Positions 17,847 through 26,566 of a stretch of DNA of 64,000 bases are shown piece after piece. A program made the position numbers and the translations under genes. Below the pieces are notes generated by a model. It worked only from the letters and a program-made list of their open reading frames with translations. It searched no databases and was not told the origin of the DNA. How positions within the stretch are numbered: position 1 is the stretch's first letter; each line of letters starts with the position of its first letter. Origin of the DNA: Hyphomonas atlantica corrig. (GTDB lineage: Bacteria > Pseudomonadota > Alphaproteobacteria > Caulobacterales > Hyphomonadaceae); contig NZ_AWFH01000023.1 in NCBI RefSeq assembly GCF_000682715.1, positions 186,001 to 250,000 on the forward strand, in the 5' to 3' direction.

Positions 17847-18542
17847 TCATAAGATCGCTGGCTCGATCGCTTCCAATAGTTTGTTGAGCGGCGCATATCG
17901 ACCCTGATCGATTTGGCGAACTTGTTCTTTGCTGACGCCCTGCTGCTCAGCAACATGACTGCGGCGCAGTTCGGCTTTCGGGAAAGCCCGGCGATCCACA
18001 GCGCGCAAACTTGCGATTATTTCAAACCAACGCCGGACCCGGGTCTCATCATTGTTGCTTGGATCTAGTGTTTTCAAACAGGCCGCTTCAATGGCTCCTA
18101 ACGCCATGTCGCTGGCTTCGGTAATGATCCAGACGCCATTGACCGTTTCCTGTGTGCGCAGCTCTGCCATGCCGTCCAGGTCCAGCACCTGTTGAACGGC
18201 GCTCATCTCTGCGCGTGTGGACGTGCTGCGCACCTCAGGCTCTTGAACCGCGCACGCCATTGTCTTGGCCTCTACCGCTTTGGGTAAAACAATCTGTCCT
18301 CTTTCGCTGGTGCATGCTTGGTGCCCAGAGGAGACGAATTCATCCGAACCATGAGCATGCGGGTCGCTGGCGAGCTCTGGATTTCCGGATACGTATCGTA
18401 AAGCCAATGCTGCGATCCCAAGACAGATCGCATAGCCCATAAGCACTGCCCCGCCGCCCGCGCCTATGCCATATAACAGTCCGAGCGCGCCGGCGCTTGC
18501 ACTCATAATAAGCGAAAGGATGAGGATGCAGCGGATATTCAT
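17847..18542 (-). CDS. Membrane-anchored hypothetical protein with C-terminal helix-turn-helix
   Basis: A 231-residue protein that I do not recognise. Two hydrophobic segments come first (residues 5-20 and 25-50, GIGAGGGAVLMGYAICLGIAALALRY), then a long hydrophilic part. The last 60 residues contain LRRSHVAEQQGVSKEQVRQIDQGR, which reads like a helix-turn-helix of the sigma-70 region 4 or XRE type. Membrane anchoring of a DNA-binding end is unusual. The start ATG 18542 overlaps the stop of the upstream membrane gene (ATGA), so the two are translationally coupled in the operon that also carries the transglycosylase. Confidence 0.65.
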   Translation of the reverse strand: MNIRCILILSLIMSASAGALGLLYGIGAGGGAVLMGYAICLGIAALALRYVSGNPELASDPHAHGSDEFVSSGHQACTSERGQIVLPKAVEAKTMACAVQEPEVRSTSTRAEMSAVQQVLDLDGMAELRTQETVNGVWIITEASDMALGAIEAACLKTLDPSNNDETRVRRWFEIIASLRAVDRRAFPKAELRRSHVAEQQGVSKEQVRQIDQGRYAPLNKLLEAIEPAIL

Positions 18543-18919
18543 GCTAGCATTCCGACTAGGCCAATCCCTGCTAGATTGAAGAGGCCATGAGCGATGAGGG
18601 CGATCGCAAAGACGAGCCAGACGCCCGCGCCGCGTCGCTGCCGGGCCGCCGTCCAAAAGGTCAGCGCGATATGGAGCGCGGCTCCACTGGTCAAGGCGAC
18701 AAGCAATAGTATGATCGCCAATTGATCGCCGACTTCAGCCCGTGCCGCAGGAAAGAGTGAGAGATCATACAAGAGCTCTCCAATGACGAACACCGCGGCC
18801 AAGGATAGAACAACCCGTCGCCGCCGTCCGCGATCCCCCAAATAGAAGAGATAGCTCGACCGGATGGCTTCCTCACAGAAGGCCGGCACCAAAGCGCTTG
18901 CGAGAAATCCGGTCGGCAT
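18539..18919 (-). CDS. Small membrane protein with a PrsW/CPBP-like EExxR motif
   Basis: A 126-residue protein with four predicted membrane segments. Near the N-terminus it has PAFCEEAIRSSYLFYLG, and near the C-terminus AIALIAHGLFNLAGIG. Paired glutamates followed by Arg and a later membrane His are the hallmarks of PrsW/CPBP glutamic intramembrane proteases, but the protein is much shorter than typical members and the middle motif is only suggested by IGELLYD. Start and stop both overlap neighbours by one to four bases, so it belongs to the same operon as the transglycosylase and the relaxase. Its role in transfer is unknown. Confidence 0.6.
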   Translation of the reverse strand: MPTGFLASALVPAFCEEAIRSSYLFYLGDRGRRRRVVLSLAAVFVIGELLYDLSLFPAARAEVGDQLAIILLLVALTSGAALHIALTFWTAARQRRGAGVWLVFAIALIAHGLFNLAGIGLVGMLA

Positions 18920-19449
18920 CAGCTTATCCCCCCTTTCGCCGCTTTCAGCTTTAGGGTTCCGATCACGCCCCAGACAATGGCTGCGGGGAGCGCGATCAGC
19001 ATGCCTGGAAGAGACACGACGAAAGACAAAGCGCCAGTGATTGGGGTCAACCAGGATGGAACACGGTCAGCCAACCTCCCTTCAGTGAGGAAATCCTGAC
19101 GCGATGGGACAAGATGAAAAACGCTGAACGCCATCAGAGCCGGCAGGACATAATCATCGGTCATCGTCCAGCTCAGCCAGATCAGAGCCATCAGGGTCGC
19201 GAGAATTAGGGTCTGCATGAGCGTGACGAGCCGTAAATCCTCGACTTTGGGCGGGCTTTCACTGTCCCTGAAATAGAGCCCATATGTTCGGGCAATGGTT
19301 CTTGAACTCACTTCAGTGAGCGAGACTGAGAATCTCTCACGCAGCCAATCTGATCCGTGAACATGGCGAAACGGCCAGCGCGCCACATAGGCCGTCATGG
19401 CAGCGATCGCGGCCAAAGGGCGATCTGGCGGATGCGAGGTGTCGGTCAT
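18919..19449 (-). CDS. Hypothetical membrane protein of the transfer operon
   Basis: A 176-residue protein of unknown function. It has a soluble N-terminal part with WPFRHVHGSDWLRERF, then three or four hydrophobic segments (LILATLMALIWLSW, YVLPALMAFSVFHLV, LSFVVSLPGMLIALPAAIVWGVIG) and ends in a basic amphipathic tail. I chose ATG 19449 because AAGGAG lies nine bases upstream; the longer ORF overlaps the transglycosylase gene. The stop overlaps the next start (TGATG). Such small membrane genes next to a VirB1-like enzyme often belong to conjugation, but this one has no family I can name. Confidence 0.65.
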   Translation of the reverse strand: MTDTSHPPDRPLAAIAAMTAYVARWPFRHVHGSDWLRERFSVSLTEVSSRTIARTYGLYFRDSESPPKVEDLRLVTLMQTLILATLMALIWLSWTMTDDYVLPALMAFSVFHLVPSRQDFLTEGRLADRVPSWLTPITGALSFVVSLPGMLIALPAAIVWGVIGTLKLKAAKGGIS

Positions 19450-19510
19450 AAGGGGCTCCTTTGCGTGAGCGTTGCGGGAAGGCATGGCGAAGACAGGCGT
19501 GGGGAACGGG

Positions 19511-20062
19511 TCATGAGGCGTCCCCGCTCGAAGCGCTGCGAAGGACGAGCACGCGCGCGACATAGTCCTGTGTTTCAGGATAGCTCGGCACGCAGCGGCA
19601 TCGATCGACCGCAGGCTCGCCGGCATTATAGGCGGCGAGCGCGAGGCGTTCATCGCCGCGATATTTGCTCAGCAGAACACGTAAGTGCCTGGCGGCGCAG
19701 TCAATGTTCTGGACGCGGTGGAAGCGATTTGTGACCCCGCACCAATCGGCGACGACGGGCATCAGCTGACCAAGCCCGATCGCGCCGTCTTCTGAAACCG
19801 CGCCTGGATCATAGGCGCTTTCCTGAGCGACGAGCGCGCGCAATAGATCAGCATCAACGCCATGCAAGACAGCAGCGCGCTGAATAAGCGTGAGCACCGA
19901 TGGCAATCGTTCTGGCAAAGCGGTTTGCTGAGGGCTGGGCCGGGACAATGGCGCAAGGTCAGCAGAGGCGAACGCCCCCTCCACCCACCACGGCCTGATC
20001 GGTTCAGCGAATGCCTGAGCGGCGCTCATCCAGAGAGCGAGAGTGATCAAAAGCACTTTCAA
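19511..20062 (-). CDS. Lytic transglycosylase, VirB1-like
   Basis: A 183-residue periplasmic enzyme that cuts peptidoglycan, as VirB1-type proteins do to make room for a conjugation channel. It has a signal peptide (first 19 residues, ending AQAFA) and a transglycosylase SLT domain: LLRALVAQESAYDPGAVS with the catalytic Glu, then DGAIGLGQLMPVVADW, and LALAAYNAGEPAV. Cysteines around WCGV, DCAARHL and RCRCVP could give disulfides. Its start overlaps the stop of the MobF relaxase by four bases, so they are translationally coupled. No other VirB homologues are visible, which makes this lone enzyme notable. Confidence 0.93.
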   Translation of the reverse strand: MKVLLITLALWMSAAQAFAEPIRPWWVEGAFASADLAPLSRPSPQQTALPERLPSVLTLIQRAAVLHGVDADLLRALVAQESAYDPGAVSEDGAIGLGQLMPVVADWCGVTNRFHRVQNIDCAARHLRVLLSKYRGDERLALAAYNAGEPAVDRCRCVPSYPETQDYVARVLVLRSASSGDAS

Positions 20063-23000
20063 TCTCCCACCTCCCGATCAGGCTGCGGGTCCAGGGTGAC
20101 TTCGTCTTCAAGTTCGAGTTCGTGATCGCGGTCGAGATCGGCGGGCCGCTCCTCCGACATGGGCGTCTCAGACGCGCCGCCGCCGGGTGTGCCCTCCGCT
20201 CTATCTTCGCGGACACGAGCGCCCATGTCCGGCTCTGCCGGTGATTCGTCGAAATCGGGGTTGGCGTGTTGGCGCGCCGCGTCCATTTCGGTCCGGGCCC
20301 GGTCGATAAAGTGTTCGACTTCGAGATGATCCATAGCCGTATGGGCGCTCATCTGGATGCCGGGATTGTGCGCCACGGCGTCCATCGCGCGCTCAAGGCT
20401 GTCCGTGATGATACTGAGCGCTTCTTTGGCGCGCGATCCAATGACGTAGAGATTGGCGAAAGAGGTCATGATGGACTGGCTATGAAAGCCCGCCAAAACG
20501 CGGAGCGCGCTGAGGCCCTGAGCGGCATAGACGGTGCGCGAATAATCATGATCGATCATCATGGCGGTGGTGGACCCGGCTTGCAGACGCAGCGTCCGGG
20601 TCTCTCCAGCGGTGTCCTCGCCCGGCTCGGACACCCGCCCGGTGACTTCCAGGCCGCGCCCGTCTTCGCCAGTGATCGTCAAATCGGTCAGCCCGTCAGC
20701 GAGATTGCGGGGATCGCCGGGAAGAATTCGGATACGGTCACCGATTGCGAACGCGGCGCTGGTTTCACGAAAGACTTCAAATCGAGGCAGCTTTGAACGG
20801 CCATCCGACAGGGACAGCGTGTGAGACTCGCCCTTCGTATCGCGCAAAGCCAGCTGGTTCGCGTCCCGGTCGACCTGGTCCACGCTGAAGCGGGCGCCAG
20901 GCCGCGCCCCGATACGTCTCACCATTTGGGAAAAGACAAGCACATCCCCGCTGGAATAGTTTCCGGCGCGGTCTTTTTCAGCCTGCCCCATGGGTTTGGG
21001 CCTTAAGACCTGCAGGTCTTTGTCTTCGCCAATGATTTCGCCTTCTTGCCTGAGCGTTTGGCGAACTTCATCATGAAAGAGCGCCCGCAATTCATGGGTT
21101 GGAAACACGACGAGGGTTTCGGCGCGCTCTTGTGGCGACAGCGCCTGCCATTTCCCGGCAACGCTGGCCGCGATGGCTTGAAGCTGCTCCGCGCGGCTGT
21201 CTTTATCCCTTGCCCGCTCAAGTCCGAGATCTGTAATCGCATCGGCTTTTGTCCAAGCTGCGACCGCTTTGGAAAGCCGTGTCGTCACATCACGCGGTCC
21301 GCCGATTGGCTTATAGGTATTCGGCGCGCCCGAAACGGGCTTCGCCCCAACCAACTGTTCAATCGCCTCGCGAAGATCTGGATTTGTCTGGCGAACAATG
21401 TCGGACAGGGTGACGGTAAAGCCATGGCTCAGCTTAGAAATAAGATCGGGCACATTGCCTGCGGGAATGGCGGGTAATTGATCGCGGTCGCCTTGGGCCA
21501 CAAAGCCGCGCACGCCTAACTTATCAGCGATCACCATGGCGGCTTCCATGTCGGCGTTCCCGGCAAAGGACGCTTCATCAAACAGCAAGACCGTGTTTTC
21601 CCAATCGGCCTTGTCTTCGCCTGTCGGAAGCACGCCGGTATGAAAGTAGCGGGTGAAGCGCGACAGGAAGGAGGCTGTGGTGCGCGCTTCAATCCCCTGC
21701 GCGCGGACTTCGTCACGGGCGGATTTGGTATTGGCGACGCCGTAGAGGCGCACATGGCCAGTCGCCTTTGTATTACTTTTCAGGATGCTTTGCGCCGCCC
21801 GCAGCGCGGTTGTCTTGCCCGTGCCAGCAACGCCTTGGACCGAGACGAACCGATCTTTGGAGGACAAGATCGCGGTGACCAGCTGGCGCTGCCCATCTGT
21901 CAGCTTGTGGGCATCCGCCTCATAGGCATGGATGGCCCGTTGAGCGGGGTCTGGCGCAAGCACCGGAACCGATTGGCCTTTGCCCCTTTCAGTATGTTCG
22001 TGAATCCTTTGCTCGCGTTCCAGCTCGAGACCGGTTGCGGTGTAGAGTGATTTACGATCCCGCCCGACGACAAGCAGGCCTTCGGAAACAAAGTCTCGCG
22101 CCGCACCTAGAACTTGCGTCTCAGTCACGCCGGGCAAGTCTTCATTCAGACCCGAGATCAAAGTCGGCAAGACCACATCGTGCAAAGTGAAAGCGGCCTG
22201 GCGTTCAGAAACCCTACGGATTTGATAAGCGAGTTCATGGCGCGCCGCGAGGCGTGTGGCAGGATAGTCTTCGGGGGGCCGAAAAACATCGGGGCGCGGT
22301 CCGCTATCTGAGAGCTGAGGCGCCGGATAGAAGGACCGGGCGTATTTGTCGGTGCTGCGCGACTGATCGCTCAGCTGCGCCCAGATCTCGGTGATCGCGG
22401 CGCCTGCGAGCCGCACCAAGCGCTTCGCAAAGCCCGGCGCGTCGCCCGGTGGCGTTGATGACGGCTCTCCGGGCGTTTTGCCCGACTGCTCCGCGAGCGT
22501 CTTGGCGACAAAACCCGGCAAGGCGCCATCGACGCGGGCGGCCATGGCGTCTTTCAAAGAGAGATGTGTATCTGGTACCAGGGCGCGGATTTGATCCGGC
22601 CCAAATCCTTTGGCCTCGGCAACGGCTTTGGCATGGGTGAGAAGATCAGCTGTATCGGGCGATTTGGCCTCGCGTGTCGCCCGCACCACGGCGACCTCCC
22701 CCTGGCGCGTCGCAACGCCGAGCCGATCGATTTCCGAGCGAACTTCGTCGCGGCGGGTCGACAGGGCCTCGCTGACCGCGCCTAGGCCCTCGGGCGCGTT
22801 CTCCAACACGGCCATGCCTTTATCATCAAGTCCAACCTGATACCCGTCGCGCCGCGCCGTATGCGCAAAATTGGCATGCACATATTGGCCAATCAGTTTG
22901 GCGTGCTTGTAGGCGTGCTGGAGATCGACCGCGCGCAGCTTGCCCCGCTTGGTCACCCCGATGGCGGACGCCACCATATGGACATGGATGGACGGCTCAT

Positions 23001-23445
23001 TGTTGCGATTGGCATCATGCAGGAACGCTCCTCCAATTAGTCTCGCGCCGACCACATCGCGCGTGACGCCTTTCACGGTCTCTCGATAGGTGGCGAACCG
23101 TTCGACATAATCAAAGGCGCGCTTTGCGGCGGTCTGCCAATGGGCGGCAAGACGTTTGTCCTCACCGAGCGTGATCAGAACTGACGCCCATTTTGGCGCT
23201 GAAATGGTCATGTCCCAGCCTTTGCGCACGCCGGATAGCACACGGACAGGATCGCTGCCCGGCTTTGGCACCTCGCCATTCATCAACTGTGTGAACGCTG
23301 CCGGATCGACCGGCCCTTTCAAACCGATCGCCGCCGCGCCTTGCCCGACCCAATTTGAAGGCGCTTCGCCGCCGAGATAGTAATTGGCCTGGGTGCCATA
23401 ATAGCCCCCGGCATCATCTCCTTTGACCTGAACGATATTGAACAT
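20059..23445 (-). CDS. MobF-family conjugative relaxase-helicase (TrwC/TraI-like)
   Basis: A 1128-residue protein that nicks the transfer origin, stays bound to the 5' end and unwinds the strand during conjugation. The N-terminal relaxase domain shows DDAGGYYGTQANYYLGG with candidate catalytic tyrosines and EPSIHVHMVAS, the histidine triad region. After a linker the helicase part has VSVQGVAGTGKTTALRAA (Walker A, about residue 540), NTVLLFDEASFAGNADM (Walker B) and FVAQGDRDQLPAI. A late motif, DYSRTVYAAQGLSA, fits RecD/TraI helicases. The last 90 residues are charged and disordered. I use ATG 23445 (MFNIVQVKGDD); the longer ORF runs into the coupling-protein gene. It lies 13 bases after that gene. 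Confidence 0.95.
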   Translation of the reverse strand: MFNIVQVKGDDAGGYYGTQANYYLGGEAPSNWVGQGAAAIGLKGPVDPAAFTQLMNGEVPKPGSDPVRVLSGVRKGWDMTISAPKWASVLITLGEDKRLAAHWQTAAKRAFDYVERFATYRETVKGVTRDVVGARLIGGAFLHDANRNNEPSIHVHMVASAIGVTKRGKLRAVDLQHAYKHAKLIGQYVHANFAHTARRDGYQVGLDDKGMAVLENAPEGLGAVSEALSTRRDEVRSEIDRLGVATRQGEVAVVRATREAKSPDTADLLTHAKAVAEAKGFGPDQIRALVPDTHLSLKDAMAARVDGALPGFVAKTLAEQSGKTPGEPSSTPPGDAPGFAKRLVRLAGAAITEIWAQLSDQSRSTDKYARSFYPAPQLSDSGPRPDVFRPPEDYPATRLAARHELAYQIRRVSERQAAFTLHDVVLPTLISGLNEDLPGVTETQVLGAARDFVSEGLLVVGRDRKSLYTATGLELEREQRIHEHTERGKGQSVPVLAPDPAQRAIHAYEADAHKLTDGQRQLVTAILSSKDRFVSVQGVAGTGKTTALRAAQSILKSNTKATGHVRLYGVANTKSARDEVRAQGIEARTTASFLSRFTRYFHTGVLPTGEDKADWENTVLLFDEASFAGNADMEAAMVIADKLGVRGFVAQGDRDQLPAIPAGNVPDLISKLSHGFTVTLSDIVRQTNPDLREAIEQLVGAKPVSGAPNTYKPIGGPRDVTTRLSKAVAAWTKADAITDLGLERARDKDSRAEQLQAIAASVAGKWQALSPQERAETLVVFPTHELRALFHDEVRQTLRQEGEIIGEDKDLQVLRPKPMGQAEKDRAGNYSSGDVLVFSQMVRRIGARPGARFSVDQVDRDANQLALRDTKGESHTLSLSDGRSKLPRFEVFRETSAAFAIGDRIRILPGDPRNLADGLTDLTITGEDGRGLEVTGRVSEPGEDTAGETRTLRLQAGSTTAMMIDHDYSRTVYAAQGLSALRVLAGFHSQSIMTSFANLYVIGSRAKEALSIITDSLERAMDAVAHNPGIQMSAHTAMDHLEVEHFIDRARTEMDAARQHANPDFDESPAEPDMGARVREDRAEGTPGGGASETPMSEERPADLDRDHELELEDEVTLDPQPDREVGD

Positions 23446-23458
23446 GCCGATAGCCTTC

Positions 23459-25822
23459 TCAGAGATCCGGCTCATCAGGCTCAAGCGCGATGTCGATCTG
23501 ATCGCGCCGCACACTGTCTCGCATATGACGCGCCGCCATCAGCTCGCGTTCACGCTCCAACCTTGCTTCATGGGCTTGGCGTCGCTTCTCTTCAGCCGCT
23601 TCATCCTCTTCCAGAATGGATTGAAGGATTTGCGGATCATCCGACAGGGTCAGCGTTTCACCAGCTTCTTGCGCCATGCCGCCGCTCGCAGCTTCGTCGC
23701 CCTCGTGTTGCTCCTCAGAGGCGTCCTCAGGGGTCCCGCGCGCGCCCTGTTGAGACATGGCCGTTTGGGGGGTTGATACGCTTTCCGCCCGTCTCAGGCG
23801 ATGTAGACGGCGTTGATGGGCGGCGTCATGGGAAAGCAATGCGGCGGCAGCAGGATCGAGTGGTGCCTGGGCGTCCGACTCTGAGGGTTGCGGCCCGGAT
23901 GGTCCCTCATCTAACGGAGCCGGAGCGACCTCGCTGCCATGCTCCGGACCCGGGTCTTCTGGCAGCGAAGGGAGCACCAAAGTGCCATCCGATGCCACAT
24001 CCACACCACCTGGCGGCGTGACCGGCGACGGCGGGGTTTTGCGCAAGAGGAAGCCCGGTGCGCAGGGGTCGCCCTGAAAGGGCGCGATCGTGATCGAGGC
24101 CACTGGAAAGGCTTCCGGATAGGACAGGAAGCCGTGCAGGTCGGGGAGCTTAAAGATCTGTTCTGGCAGCACGATATGGGTGAGCTCGGTCCGAGAATGC
24201 ACGCCGATGGCGTCACGGACATCATTGGGGCCATAGGTCATCGATTGTTCGGCGCGCAGGGTTTCGGCCTGACCAATCCAATCTGCACAGTCGCGGGCAT
24301 TGTGATAATTGCCGGTGCCATAGATCACTTTGGTTCGGCAGAGCCCGGTAATCGCTTGAGTGAGGTCGGCGCCATAACGATCCCGCACCAGAGCCGGGTC
24401 CTGCACACCAAGCACGAAGGCGCCGCCATATTGACGCGCTTCCTGAAGGCCCTCGACCAGCGAAGGGATCGCGTGCAACGCGGCGAACTCGTCCAAAATG
24501 AACCAGATCGTCCGGCCGGGTTTTCGTTCCTGGCTGAGCAGTGATTTGATCGCGGTATCAAACCAGAGCGTGATCAGACCGCGCATGGCTTTCATCTGAT
24601 CGGACCGGGCCGAGAGGAAGAGACAATTCTCGGCATGATCATCGACAATCCATTCGCGGATTGAGAAGGGGTTTTTGTTGGCCACCGGCAAAAGCGTCAG
24701 GGGCCGGATGCTGGGCGCGAGTACGGCCATAATGTTGCCGCTGGTCTTGCCAAGATCGCCTGAGATCGAGCGCGCCGCGAGTGTGCCGGCGAAGAAGGCG
24801 TTGAGCTGGCGTTGATTGGCCTTGAGCAAAAAGTCGATCACGGTGCGCGTCTCCGTCACGCCTTTCGCCTTGAACTTAGCGAGCGCGGTGGCGAGGACTG
24901 AGCGGGCGCTTTCTGGCCAGAACCGGTCTTGCGATTTGTCGTCGGGAATAATGGCATGGGCCATCGTGTCGAAATCGGTATCAACCTCTGCTTCGGCAAT
25001 CATGGACCAGGGCGCGCAGCGGGCATCCAGCGGGTTTAGAATCCGGTCGTCAGAGCGCTCATTGTAGAAGCGTTCAATGAAGGCGCCGGTCTTGTCAAAG
25101 ATGATGGCGCGGTCACCATTCGCCCGGATCTGCGCCATTAAGTCGAAAAGGAATTGGCTCTTTCCGGTGCCCGTCGTGCCAGCGACCATGACATGGCGGT
25201 GATGTGCCCCGAGCGGCATTGCTACCCCGGCGAGACGATAGGGTTTGTTGCCCGCAAAAAACGGCTTGGTGGCGAGTTTGGCATTCGATCGCGAGACCAG
25301 GTGATCCAAGTCCTTGGCGCTGACCACTTCCGCGCCGCGTGTGCGACGTTCCTTGATCAAATCTTGGCCAAACTTTTTGAACCAGATGAAAAGGAAAATC
25401 ATCGCCGTCACGGCAAGGCCGAGCGACACCCAGAACGCGTCCGTGGCGGCGCTCGCCACCCGTCGCCAGCCGGCGCTGACAGACGGGTCGGCGAGGCACC
25501 ATTTCAGTTCGATATTGGTGCGGCTGCCATCGGGTTTGGGACAGGAGAAAATCTGGTCCGGATTGGCATTCATGGCTTCCAGGATTTTGATATGGGTGAA
25601 GCTCAGAAAGCTATTCCGGTCGACGCCATCTGTCGTCCAGAGCACCCAGGCGGTGAACACCACAAAGCCAAGCCCAAGCGAGACCAAGAGCATGATCTTG
25701 ACCAGATGGATGGTCTCGCGGACTTGTAGATTGATGGTCTGGCCGCCGCGCACAAACCGGTCCATCGGCGTGCGCATCCAATTGTTGGTCGTGTCATGTC
25801 TCGGGGAGTGACGGTTACTCAT
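23459..25822 (-). CDS. Type IV coupling protein (VirD4/TraD-like)
   Basis: A 787-residue inner-membrane ATPase that brings the relaxase-DNA complex to the secretion channel. Two N-terminal membrane segments are visible (IMLLVSLGLGFVVFTAWVLW near residue 45 and AFWVSLGLAVTAMIFLFIWF near residue 140). The ATPase has MVAGTTGTGKSQFLFDLMAQ (Walker A, near residue 225) and TIWFILDEFAALHAIPSLVE (Walker B), then VLGVQDPALVRDRYG. The last 150 residues are acidic, proline-rich and disordered with a Glu/Arg-rich coiled coil. I start at ATG 25822 (MSNRHSPRHD). It is the second gene after the ribbon-helix-helix gene and is followed by the relaxase, the standard DNA-processing module. Confidence 0.95.
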   Translation of the reverse strand: MSNRHSPRHDTTNNWMRTPMDRFVRGGQTINLQVRETIHLVKIMLLVSLGLGFVVFTAWVLWTTDGVDRNSFLSFTHIKILEAMNANPDQIFSCPKPDGSRTNIELKWCLADPSVSAGWRRVASAATDAFWVSLGLAVTAMIFLFIWFKKFGQDLIKERRTRGAEVVSAKDLDHLVSRSNAKLATKPFFAGNKPYRLAGVAMPLGAHHRHVMVAGTTGTGKSQFLFDLMAQIRANGDRAIIFDKTGAFIERFYNERSDDRILNPLDARCAPWSMIAEAEVDTDFDTMAHAIIPDDKSQDRFWPESARSVLATALAKFKAKGVTETRTVIDFLLKANQRQLNAFFAGTLAARSISGDLGKTSGNIMAVLAPSIRPLTLLPVANKNPFSIREWIVDDHAENCLFLSARSDQMKAMRGLITLWFDTAIKSLLSQERKPGRTIWFILDEFAALHAIPSLVEGLQEARQYGGAFVLGVQDPALVRDRYGADLTQAITGLCRTKVIYGTGNYHNARDCADWIGQAETLRAEQSMTYGPNDVRDAIGVHSRTELTHIVLPEQIFKLPDLHGFLSYPEAFPVASITIAPFQGDPCAPGFLLRKTPPSPVTPPGGVDVASDGTLVLPSLPEDPGPEHGSEVAPAPLDEGPSGPQPSESDAQAPLDPAAAALLSHDAAHQRRLHRLRRAESVSTPQTAMSQQGARGTPEDASEEQHEGDEAASGGMAQEAGETLTLSDDPQILQSILEEDEAAEEKRRQAHEARLERERELMAARHMRDSVRRDQIDIALEPDEPDL

Positions 25823-25826
25823 CGGA

Positions 25827-26135
25827 TCAACGCCTCGCCTTGTGCTCAATCGCGCGCAACCTGGCAAAGTGCTCGGCCTCGCCGATCCGCTCCGCTTCGA
25901 CGTCGGAGAGCATCATACGAACGAGTTCATCCAAGATGAGCAGCCGATCGACGACGAGATCTAAAGTCTCCTCGACCGAACCCTTATGGATCGCCTCGTC
26001 GAGGATCCGGCGAGCCACCACAGACGGTGACAGACCTTGCTGGGCGGCATAGCGCGCCAGCACCGAATAGGTCTTCGCCGAGGCGCGAAACATGATGCGA
26101 TTGGCGTTCCCCGCCGGGATTTCCTGGACCGCCAT
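25827..26135 (-). CDS. Ribbon-helix-helix relaxosome accessory protein (MobC/TraY-like)
   Basis: A 102-residue protein with NRIMFRASAKTYSVLARYAAQQGLSPSVVARRILDEAI, a ribbon-helix-helix pattern, followed by a helical C-terminus rich in Glu, Leu and Arg. Proteins of this kind bind the transfer origin and help the relaxase nick it. The position, directly upstream of the coupling protein and relaxase genes with a five-base gap, fits. The ATG overlaps the stop of a small upstream ORF (TGATG); a GTG one codon earlier is an alternative start. The transfer origin is expected in the bases just upstream. Confidence 0.8.
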   Translation of the reverse strand: MAVQEIPAGNANRIMFRASAKTYSVLARYAAQQGLSPSVVARRILDEAIHKGSVEETLDLVVDRLLILDELVRMMLSDVEAERIGEAEHFARLRAIEHKARR

Positions 26136-26386
26136 CACATAGACCGCCCACTGTTTTTATTAAGTTTTTTATTGCTGTGCAAAGTCGTCGACAGACCGTC
26201 GACACTGCCCGAAACGTCTAATGTTTTGATTTCACAACAAAAACAGGCCCGAAAGGGCACTGTGTCTTGTGCATTGCTCCAGACACCGCGGCGGCGGCAT
26301 CTATCTGTAAGCTTCAAAACAAACCCCTGAGTCGAGGGCTTTTCAAAGCGTTTCAAAGATATTGGAAAGGTAATTGTCTGGGTCAT
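26135..26386 (-). CDS. Possible short ORF upstream of the relaxosome gene
   Basis: An 83-residue ORF of unknown function. The case for it is GAGGAG eight bases before the ATG and a stop codon that overlaps the next start (TGATG), which would give translational coupling. The case against it is the sequence, which lacks any domain and is low in the usual alanine-rich composition (it includes FRACFCCEIK and many Lys/Thr/Ser). It also covers the stretch of repeats that I regard as the likely transfer origin. It may be a leader ORF. Confidence 0.35.
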   Translation of the reverse strand: MTQTITFPISLKRFEKPSTQGFVLKLTDRCRRRGVWSNAQDTVPFRACFCCEIKTLDVSGSVDGLSTTLHSNKKLNKNSGRSM

Positions 26387-26414
26387 CTACGGTTCTCCTC
26401 AAAGGTGAGAACCG
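26181..26414. other. Repeat-rich region, candidate transfer origin (oriT)
   Basis: Several small repeats sit directly upstream of the relaxosome, coupling-protein and relaxase genes. Two copies of GTCGAC lie at 26187-26192 and 26198-26203. A GCCC-GAAA-GGGC hairpin is at 26247-26258. Two TTTCAAAG copies are ten bases apart at 26341 and 26351. CGGTTCTC (26390-26397) pairs with GAGAACCG (26407-26414). An inverted repeat near direct repeats is the usual makeup of an oriT, but the nick site cannot be read from sequence alone. Confidence 0.4.
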
Positions 26415-26566
26415 GATGGAAAGCCCGCGACGTCAGCCCCCTTAAGATGCCGACGGGGCCGGATTTGTCAACTCTATAGTCAGGGCGCACCCGGCGAGCG
26501 ACCGAAAAAGAAAAGCGCGGCGCAGCCCTGATCGGGCCACGCCGCGCCTAGTCTGCGAGGGTGATT

